This document shows positions 1 through 4,845 of a stretch of 7,358 bases of DNA, piece after piece (position 1 is the stretch's first letter; every line of letters starts with the position of its first letter). The translations under genes were made by a program, and so were the position numbers. This DNA is from an uncultured Akkermansia sp. (lineage in GTDB: Bacteria > Verrucomicrobiota > Verrucomicrobiia > Verrucomicrobiales > Akkermansiaceae). Where the stretch lies: assembly GCA_904501955.1 (NCBI GenBank), contig CAJGCY010000127.1, positions 1-7,358 of the forward strand, read 5' to 3'. The notes under the pieces were generated by a model. It saw only the letters and a program-made list of their open reading frames with translations, did not search any database and was not told where the DNA came from.

Positions 1-138
1 CTCGAATATTAGGGGGAAGCCTACCGGTGGTTTCGTCGCTTCGCGACTCCACCACCGGCTACTGTCTTTCGCCCCTATCGGGGCTTAAAATTCCGCTCGC
101 TTCGCTCGCAAACACCTTTTCAACTTCCGATTTATCGA
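1..138 (+). repeat. Partial arm of the interspersed hairpin repeat (copy A)
   Basis: This is the outer part of one arm, ending in the terminal motif CAACTTCCGATTTATCGA at 121-138. Reading inward to outward, it holds hairpin I, with outer stem CCGGTGGT 24-31 pairing ACCACCGG 51-58 and inner stem GTCGC 35-39 pairing GCGAC 43-47. Hairpin II follows, with GCCCC 71-75 pairing GGGGC 80-84. A GCTCGC-rich stretch follows at about 93-110. The order and spacing match the copies at 1890-2078, 2128-2409 and 7027-7240. The arm is cut by the window start; the missing inner part matches what is seen at the window end. Positions 139-303 contain no gene, only the hairpin beyond rseP. Confidence 0.85.
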
Positions 139-234
139 GCAGAGTCAATCATGGTATCAACCGCAAACGTTAACAAAACCTAAAATGAAAAAATAGCTGT
201 GTTTTTCGCTTTGCGGGGTGGGGCTTTTATGCAT

Positions 235-281
235 TGCGCCCTCCGCAGTAGCCGGGAATGGGGCTAGCCGGGGAGGGCGCA
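235..281 (-). other. Long nested stem-loop just downstream of rseP
   Basis: A perfect 10-bp stem, TGCGCCCTCC at 235-244 pairing GGAGGGCGCA at 272-281, encloses a 5-bp inner stem, TAGCC at 249-253 pairing GGCTA at 262-266. It begins 22 bases beyond the rseP stop codon. On the minus strand it is followed by an A-rich rather than a U-rich tract, so it is not a canonical intrinsic terminator. It could mark the mRNA 3' end, block exonuclease decay, or assist a factor-dependent terminator. That role is inferred from position only. Confidence 0.5.
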
Positions 282-303
282 GTAAGGTGCCTGTGTGCGG
301 TTG

Positions 304-1764
304 TCAGTGCTGCGGGGCTGCCGTTTGTGGCTCCGCCTTGAATACCGGCATGGGCAGGCTGCTCTCGTCATCTTTACCGACGTGGTCGCCGATGTCTTTG
401 AAGGTGATGAAGATAAACATGACCATGATGAGGATGATGAATCCGCCCATAATCCAGTTCAGGAACTTGCCCTCCACCGGCTTGCCCTTCACCATCTCCG
501 TAAGGCCGAGCACCACGTGCCCGCCATCCACCACCGGTAGCGGCAGGAAGTTCAGCACAGCCAAGTTCACATTGATGATGACTGCGAACCAGAGCAAAAT
601 GCGCCAGCTGCGGTCCGCCGGCAGCTCAAGGATGCTGTACATGCTGGAACCGATGCCGATGGGGCCGGAAAGGTGCTCCACCCCCACGCTGCTGTTGGGA
701 GCTAAGATGGCGCTCAGGGAGGTGCCCATCCACGAGAGGCTTTGGTTCACCTGCTGCTGCGGGGTGGGGTACTCCAAGCGGGGCTCTTTACGCGGGAAAT
801 CCCACGCGAAGCCCAGCAGCGGGTAGGCATCTGCATGGCCCTCCCAATTGCTCGGAACAACCGGGGTGATTTGTACGGCCGCCGTGCTGCCATCCTCATT
901 CTGCACGGTGAGCTCCATGCTCTTACCGGTCTTGGAGGCCACGGTGATGGCCTGTGTGGAGTAAATGCGTTGGCCGTTCAGGTGGGTGATTTTCTGCCCC
1001 TTTTTCAGCCCGGCGCGCTCCGCGGGGGAGTTGTGCTGTATGGTGCCCACGGTGAAATCCATGGCGGGCATGATGCCGACCTTGCGCATGGAGGAGCGCT
1101 GCCACCACTTAGTTTCCGGTTGGGTGTAGGCGGTGTTGATGGTCAGTGTCTCGCTGGTGCCGTCCTCCGCCGTGCGTTGCACCGTCAGCGTGATGGTCTC
1201 ATTCTCGCTCAGCGCGATGAGGTCCGTGACGCCCTGCATGTTGCCCGCCCACTTGCTGACGGGCTTGTTGTCAATGGCGATGATGGTATCACCGGCTTTC
1301 AGCCCCGCGGCTTCCGCCGGGCTGCCTGCCATCACGTACCCGACCTGAGAATCCGGCACCTCCGGCACATGCTTGCCGCCTACCCACACGATGCAGGCGA
1401 ACACGTAGGCCAACAGCAGTGAGAAAACCGGCCCCGCCGCAGCGATGATGACTTTGTCCAGCGGTTTGAGCGGTTTCAGGTCTTTCGGGATATTCGCCTC
1501 ACCCTCAATGCCCTCCATGTCGCCCAGCTGGGGCAGGGATACGAAGCCACCGGCAGGAATCCAACCGATGCCCCATTTCACGCCGCCTATGGTTTTGCTC
1601 CAAATGGGCTTGCCGAACCATATCTGGAAGCGGTCTATGTAGGCGCCACGCCACTTACCCGCCAAAAAGTGCCCGAGCTCGTGCACGAATATCATCAGGT
1701 TGAAAAACAGGATGATGAGTAGAATGAGCCCGACGGTGTGTAGTGTTGATAAAAAGGTGTCCAT
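304..1764 (-). CDS. rseP: RseP-type site-2 zinc metalloprotease with two PDZ domains
   Basis: This is an inner-membrane intramembrane metalloprotease of the M50 / site-2 protease family. The family cleaves transmembrane segments of anti-sigma factors or cleared signal peptides. In the 486-aa product, HELGH (28-32) sits in the first membrane segment and supplies the zinc ligands and catalytic glutamate. GWIPAGGF (about 67-74) follows, then a second membrane segment near 104-129. Two PDZ domains lie at about 133-200 and 229-290. The conserved GPIGIG (367-372) comes next, then NFLPLPVVDGGH with the third zinc ligand Asp413, and a last membrane segment near 437-454. Length is close to the usual 450 aa plus a short charged tail. 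The ATG at 1764 is preferred over an in-frame TTG at 1806 because GGAAGG lies 7 nt upstream and the hydrophobic N-terminus then begins normally. The common neighbours dxr and cdsA are absent. The closest upstream feature is the repeat element ending at 1890. The substrate cannot be read from the sequence. Confidence 0.97.
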   Translation of the reverse strand: MDTFLSTLHTVGLILLIILFFNLMIFVHELGHFLAGKWRGAYIDRFQIWFGKPIWSKTIGGVKWGIGWIPAGGFVSLPQLGDMEGIEGEANIPKDLKPLKPLDKVIIAAAGPVFSLLLAYVFACIVWVGGKHVPEVPDSQVGYVMAGSPAEAAGLKAGDTIIAIDNKPVSKWAGNMQGVTDLIALSENETITLTVQRTAEDGTSETLTINTAYTQPETKWWQRSSMRKVGIMPAMDFTVGTIQHNSPAERAGLKKGQKITHLNGQRIYSTQAITVASKTGKSMELTVQNEDGSTAAVQITPVVPSNWEGHADAYPLLGFAWDFPRKEPRLEYPTPQQQVNQSLSWMGTSLSAILAPNSSVGVEHLSGPIGIGSSMYSILELPADRSWRILLWFAVIINVNLAVLNFLPLPVVDGGHVVLGLTEMVKGKPVEGKFLNWIMGGFIILIMVMFIFITFKDIGDHVGKDDESSLPMPVFKAEPQTAAPQH

Positions 1765-1771
1765 ATACGTG

Positions 1772-1777
1772 CCTTCC
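1772..1777 (-). promoter_or_regulatory. Ribosome binding site deciding the rseP start
   Basis: On the minus strand, GGAAGG stands 7 nt before the ATG at 1764. It is the clearest Shine-Dalgarno sequence in the window and supports the ATG over the TTG 14 codons upstream. Confidence 0.6.
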
Positions 1778-1889
1778 AGTGTAACATCTCGCCGCTCACT
1801 CTGCAAGTATTCTGCATGACATATAAGCGGAATTTTGCGCGACCTTTCAGATTGCCGAATAAAATGGGAAGGTCTAATGGCTTCCGTGT

Positions 1890-2078
1890 TCGATAAATCG
1901 GAAGTTGAAGGGGTGATGGTGGGGAAATTTTGCGAGCGTTAGCGAGCGGAACTCGAAGCCCCGCAACGCGGGGCGAAAGTGTAATAGCCCAAGGTGGAGC
2001 TGCGACAGCAGCGTAACCTTGGGTATAAACGAAAAAAGGTATTGGAGTCCGACGAAGCGGAGCTGAGGAGGCCGACAG
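1890..2078 (-). repeat. Short arm of element 1 (copy B)
   Basis: Read from the outer end, the arm has the terminal motif at 1890-1907, then a GCGAGCG-rich stretch at about 1932-1949. Hairpin II has a 7-bp stem, GCCCCGC 1958-1964 pairing GCGGGGC 1968-1974. Hairpin I has outer stem CCCAAGGT 1988-1995 pairing ACCTTGGG 2016-2023 and inner stem GCTGC 1999-2003 pairing GCAGC 2008-2012. The arm closes with GGAGGCCGACAG at 2067-2078, identical as its reverse complement to 7309-7320 in element 2. Confidence 0.75.
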
Positions 2079-2127
2079 CAGTCGTGCCCCATCCATTCCC
2101 CGCAAATTATTGGCACACATCCAAATA

Positions 2128-2409
2128 AAAAGCGCGCCCGCCCCGGCTCGGAGCGTCGCTTCGCTCCCGGCTTCGCGTCTCGCTGCGCTCGCTTGCTACG
2201 CCGTGGCTCGCCGGTCCTCGCCCTTATCTGTCGGCCTACGCGCGTCGCTAACGCTCCGTCGCTCCGGGCTCGATTTCATTTTTTACCATACCCAAGGCTG
2301 CGCCGCTACGCGGCTTGCCTTGGGCTATTGTACTTTCGCCCCGCTTCTCGGGGCTCTGAATTCGGCTCACTTACGCTCGCAATCTATTCTTCAAATTCCG
2401 ATTTATCGA
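2128..2409 (+). repeat. Long arm of element 1 (copy C)
   Basis: The arm begins with an A-rich run and a very GC-rich stretch full of CGTCGCT and CGCTTCGC words (2128-2227). CTGTCGGCCTACG follows at 2228-2240, an exact match in inverse to 7184-7196. Hairpin I is CCCAAGGC 2291-2298 pairing GCCTTGGG 2317-2324, with inner stem GCCGC 2302-2306 pairing GCGGC 2310-2314. Hairpin II is GCCCC 2338-2342 pairing GGGGC 2350-2354. The terminal motif is at 2392-2409. Its GC-rich part is longer than in the other long arm at 7144-7240. Confidence 0.75.
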
Positions 2410-2498
2410 GGACGAAATCTTATTAGAATTTTTCAAAAGTATGTAAATAACACTAACTTTTAGTTGTTATAAGCTGATTTTTGTGCATTTAGCTAAAC

Positions 2499-2533
2499 TT
2501 AGACTTGACTTGAGTCTTGAAAAATGGTCTAAT
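2499..2533 (+). promoter_or_regulatory. Candidate merR promoter and operator
   Basis: TTGACT (2505-2510) and TCTAAT (2528-2533) form a sigma-70-like pair with a 17-bp spacer. Reading the -10 as TAATCA (2530-2535) gives the 19-bp spacer typical of MerR-controlled promoters. Two dyads overlap it: AGACT 2501-2505 with AGTCT 2513-2517, and TTAGAC 2499-2504 with GTCTAA 2527-2532. The CTTGACTTGAGT stretch at 2504-2515 resembles the left half of MerR-family operators that overlap the -35. The predicted transcript start is only about 5 nt before the merR ATG. Autoregulation is inferred. The flanking stretch 2410-2498 is AT-rich with no gene. Confidence 0.4.
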
Positions 2534-2544
2534 CACGCGCTTGC

Positions 2545-3054
2545 ATGACTAAGAAACCTCGTTATTCTATTTCAGCACTCGCGCGCAAGACCGGTTTGTC
2601 TGTGCATACCCTTCGCTTTTATGAGAAGGAGGGTATCATTCGTCATGTAGAGAGAACATCCTCCGGTCGCCGCGTGTATGGCGAGGATAGTGTCGGCTGT
2701 CTCATCGGCGCCTTGTGCATGAAGCAGGCGCGCTTGACGCTGGCTCAGATTAAGGAGTTTTTCGACCAAACCCTCAAGGGGAGCGATTCTTTGCCCCACC
2801 GCTTGGAGATGCTCACGACCGCCCGCCAAAACTTGCACGACCTGCGCGAGAACTTGGCACGCAGCATGAAGCTGGTGGATTTCTTCATCGATGGCGCAAA
2901 GTCTGCCATGGCCGCCGTTGCCCGCGGAGAGAACCCGGATGAGGCATTCCCGCTGCTGACGCTGGAGGGTATCTCCTCCATTCCGACCATGATGACCGAG
3001 GATGGCAAGTTGGAGCCGTATATGCCCGCCATTATCGATGATTTGGATGATTGA
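2545..3054 (+). CDS. MerR-family transcriptional regulator (AdhR/NmlR-like)
   Basis: This 169-aa DNA-binding regulator probably controls itself and the following transporter. The N-terminal MerR winged helix-turn-helix spans about residues 7-75, with SISALARKTGLSVHTLRFYE (8-27), then the wing region with SGRRVY (40-45). A dimerising coiled coil covers about 83-115 (LPHRLEMLTTARQNLHDLRE). Cys58 in LCMKQARLTL aligns by eye with the reactive cysteine in the CLRxTGMS segment of AdhR and NmlR. A second cysteine, Cys52, lies nearby. The roughly 50-residue C-terminus is acidic, ends IIDDLDD, and is not a recognised effector domain. The metal-site cysteine pattern of CueR or MerR is absent. No Shine-Dalgarno sequence precedes the ATG, consistent with a very short leader. 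Family assignment is firm; the electrophile-sensing role is inference. Confidence 0.92.
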   Translation: MTKKPRYSISALARKTGLSVHTLRFYEKEGIIRHVERTSSGRRVYGEDSVGCLIGALCMKQARLTLAQIKEFFDQTLKGSDSLPHRLEMLTTARQNLHDLRENLARSMKLVDFFIDGAKSAMAAVARGENPDEAFPLLTLEGISSIPTMMTEDGKLEPYMPAIIDDLDD

Positions 3055-3075
3055 GGCAACGGGCAGTTGTAATTT

Positions 3076-4263
3076 ATGAATGCAGAAGAGAGTAAGACCC
3101 CACGCATCCGCAAGGTGATGCTGGCGGTGTTGGCTGCCTTGTTTTTGGCACAACTGGGGGCAGGGGTGTATGATTTGTTGTTCACCAACTATTTGAGTGA
3201 TGCCCAGGGCTTGAACGCGCAAGAACGCGGTTTTCTGGAGTTGCCGCGTGAGCTGCCGGGGGTGCTGAGCCTGCTGGTGATGGGCAGTTTGTTTTTCCTG
3301 AATGAGGTGCGTTTGGCTGCCGTGTCCGTGCTGTTGGCGGCATTGGGTAGTTACATGCTGATGAATCTCGGCCCCGGGGCTTCCATGTGGGAGCTGAGCG
3401 TGTGCGTGGTGACTGCCAGCTTGGGTTTGCATATTTTGATGGGCACGGTAGATTCCATCGTGATGCACACCGCCCGCCCGGAGAACCGCAGCCTGCGCTT
3501 GGGGCAGATGCGTGCCCTAGGCACAGCTGCCACGCTGCTGGGCGCAGGCTATATTTGGCTCAAGTGGCAGTTTAACAGCAGTTTTGCGGTGGATTACGTG
3601 CTGGTGGTGGTCATTTTTGTCGTGGCTGCAGCATTGCTGTTCTGCGTGCGTGCCCCGCAGTTCCCGAAGCGTAAGAGCTTCCGCGAGAATTTCATTCTGC
3701 GCAAGGAATACGCCGTGTATTATGGCATCGAGACCCTGCACGGCATCCGCAAGCAGCTCTACATCACCTTCGGTTATTGGTTGCTGGTGAATACCATGGG
3801 GCAGCCTCCCGCCCAGGTCGGCAAAATCATGCTTATTGCCGGTGTAATCGGGCTTTTCACGCAGCCGCTTATCGGGCGTAGCATTAAGCACTTCGGGGAG
3901 AAGAAGGTGACCATTTTCGACAGCATGGCGCTCTCTGTGCTTTGCCTGGCGTATGCCTTTGCCCCCTCGCTTTTGCCCGCTGCGTGGGCGGTTGGGGTGA
4001 TTGCCTGCTGCTTTGTGCTGGATAAGATTCTGTTTGACCTCGGCATGGCACGCACAACCTATATTGCGCGCATCTGCGGTGAGCGCCGTAGTGATATTAC
4101 GCCTTGCATTTATACCGGCATTGCCATCAATCACGTGGCGTCCATCACCTACGGTATTGTCGGCGGGTTGATATGGTCTTATTCCGGCGGCCCTCAAGCC
4201 GTATTCCTCACCGGTGGCTTGGCTGTGGTCGGCGCCGGCCTGCTCGCCCGCAAGATGAAGTAA
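3076..4263 (+). CDS. Major facilitator superfamily transporter, probable exporter
   Basis: This 395-aa polytopic inner-membrane protein has about 12 hydrophobic segments, roughly at 13-35, 56-76, 79-97, 105-130, 145-162, 172-191, 226-240, 248-266, 278-296, 301-318, 340-368 and 372-392. A basic cytoplasmic loop near 192-225 separates the two halves. A motif-A-like loop, LIGRSIKHFGEKKVTI (265-280), lies between segments 8 and 9. The segments GIRKQLYITFGYWLLV (223-238) and LGMARTTYIARICGERRSD (322-340) resemble an unnamed MFS group that I recall from anaerobes. The substrate is not evident. It starts 21 bp after the merR stop with no separate promoter seen and only a weak ribosome site, so the two genes are probably cotranscribed. 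A MerR regulator next to an MFS protein suggests inducible efflux of a toxic or reactive compound; this is inference. Confidence 0.92.
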   Translation: MNAEESKTPRIRKVMLAVLAALFLAQLGAGVYDLLFTNYLSDAQGLNAQERGFLELPRELPGVLSLLVMGSLFFLNEVRLAAVSVLLAALGSYMLMNLGPGASMWELSVCVVTASLGLHILMGTVDSIVMHTARPENRSLRLGQMRALGTAATLLGAGYIWLKWQFNSSFAVDYVLVVVIFVVAAALLFCVRAPQFPKRKSFRENFILRKEYAVYYGIETLHGIRKQLYITFGYWLLVNTMGQPPAQVGKIMLIAGVIGLFTQPLIGRSIKHFGEKKVTIFDSMALSVLCLAYAFAPSLLPAAWAVGVIACCFVLDKILFDLGMARTTYIARICGERRSDITPCIYTGIAINHVASITYGIVGGLIWSYSGGPQAVFLTGGLAVVGAGLLARKMK

Positions 4264-4281
4264 TTGCCGCGTGCGAATAGC

Positions 4282-4312
4282 TGTTCGATAAATCGGAAGT
4301 TGGAGGGGTGAT
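4282..4312. repeat. Solitary end of the interspersed repeat (copy D)
   Basis: TGTTCGATAAATCGGAAGTT begins at 4282 and the match runs through 4312. Over 31 bp it differs from 1887-1917, the outer end of element 1, at a single base. The rest of the element (hairpins I and II and the second arm) is absent. It is either a remnant left by deletion or a terminal motif with its own role in this convergent intergenic gap. Confidence 0.7.
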
Positions 4313-4327
4313 AAAAGTTATCGGTGC

Positions 4328-4345
4328 ATGGGACTTCAGTCCCAT
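4328..4345. terminator. Perfect hairpin between convergent genes, possible bidirectional terminator
   Basis: ATGGGACT at 4328-4335 and AGTCCCAT at 4338-4345 form a stem whose practical loop is TTCA. It lies between the MFS stop (4263) and the C_GCAxxG gene stop (4366), where both transcripts end. Neither strand has a U-run directly after the stem; the minus strand reaches CTTTTA only about 10 nt later. The terminator call is therefore weak, and a structural repeat is an equal possibility. Confidence 0.35.
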
Positions 4346-4365
4346 AAATGCGCGCGTGGCTTGGC

Positions 4366-4830
4366 CTAAAGCCCCTCTTGCGCCGCTAACAGCTCCGCTG
4401 CTTTGCGGGCGCAAAAAGCCACGCAGCGTTCGCAGGGGCGGGCATCATAATAAGCCTGTGTGCGCTCGCTGGGGCGGGCTCCCTCTTGCGTGTTCTCGTC
4501 GAGGTGCAGGAGCTCTCGGCAGGTAAGGGTGCCGAACTCGCATTTGAATGCTTCCGCCTGCTCGCGCACGAGGGCAAAGACCTTCTCTTTCTCTTCGGGA
4601 ACCCCGCTCAGGTTCCCCTTGCAATATCCCGCCACCAGCGTTAGCCCGCTGAATGCACCGCACATGCCACGCATGCGCCCCACCCCCGCACCGAACCCGG
4701 CAGAGAGCCTCAGCGCCAGCTCCTCACTCAGCCCCATCTCCCCCGCGCATGCCGCAAATACGGATTGCGCGCAGTTAAATCCGCGGTGAAAATACTCCAG
4801 CGCTGTTTCCTCTGCCGTGGTGGTGTTCAT
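4366..4830 (-). CDS. C_GCAxxG_C_C family protein, putative redox protein
   Basis: This 154-aa soluble cysteine-rich protein belongs to the family named for its C...GCAxxG...C...C pattern, whose function is not established and is usually described as possibly redox-active. Visible are GFNCAQSV (17-24, Cys20), the AGFGAGVGRM glycine-rich segment (44-53), MCGAFSG (56-62, Cys57), GYCKG (68-72), CEFGTLTCREL (97-107, Cys97 and Cys104) and RPCERCVAFC (131-140, Cys133, Cys136, Cys140). There are nine cysteines in all, with no signal peptide or membrane segment. Length is normal for the family. It starts 15 bp after the helicase stop on the same strand with no promoter between, so it is probably cotranscribed. 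No clear Shine-Dalgarno sequence precedes the ATG; this start gives a natural N-terminus ahead of the conserved NCAQSV. Confidence 0.92.
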   Translation of the reverse strand: MNTTTAEETALEYFHRGFNCAQSVFAACAGEMGLSEELALRLSAGFGAGVGRMRGMCGAFSGLTLVAGYCKGNLSGVPEEKEKVFALVREQAEAFKCEFGTLTCRELLHLDENTQEGARPSERTQAYYDARPCERCVAFCARKAAELLAAQEGL

Positions 4831-4845
4831 GTGATAAATGGCGGG

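Larger units (their letters stand above)
1890..2409. mobile_element. Complete two-armed inverted repeat element (element 1), MITE-like
   Basis: This 520-bp element is bounded by terminal inverted repeats: TCGATAAATCGGAAGTTG at 1890-1907, and the inverse CAAATTCCGATTTATCGA at 2392-2409 with one mismatch. It consists of a short arm reading leftward, a centre near 2079-2127 and a long arm reading rightward. Both arms carry the same ordered hairpins and the shared word CTGTCGGCCT. No transposase and no convincing target-site duplication is visible, so movement is inferred only from the interspersed copies. Open frames crossing it are low-complexity and look spurious. It occupies most of the 780-bp space between the divergently oriented rseP and merR genes, and nothing else is recognised there apart from promoter sequence. 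Confidence 0.7.

Noticed and set aside
742..1422. Long plus-strand open frame of 226 codons
   Set aside because: It lies antisense inside rseP, whose catalytic motifs and PDZ domains are clear; the translation has no recognisable fold.
1778..1806. Promoter-like pair TTGCAG and TACACT with a 17-bp spacer upstream of rseP on the minus strand
   Set aside because: Its transcript start would fall at about 1771, removing the GGAAGG ribosome site that best explains the rseP start; matches to consensus are also weak.
1890..2409. CRISPR array
   Set aside because: Repeats are inverted and hairpin-rich with no regular repeat-spacer periodicity and no cas genes.
2572..3468. Minus-strand open frame of 298 codons across merR and the transporter
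   Set aside because: It is His- and Gln-rich without domains and lies opposite two well-supported genes.
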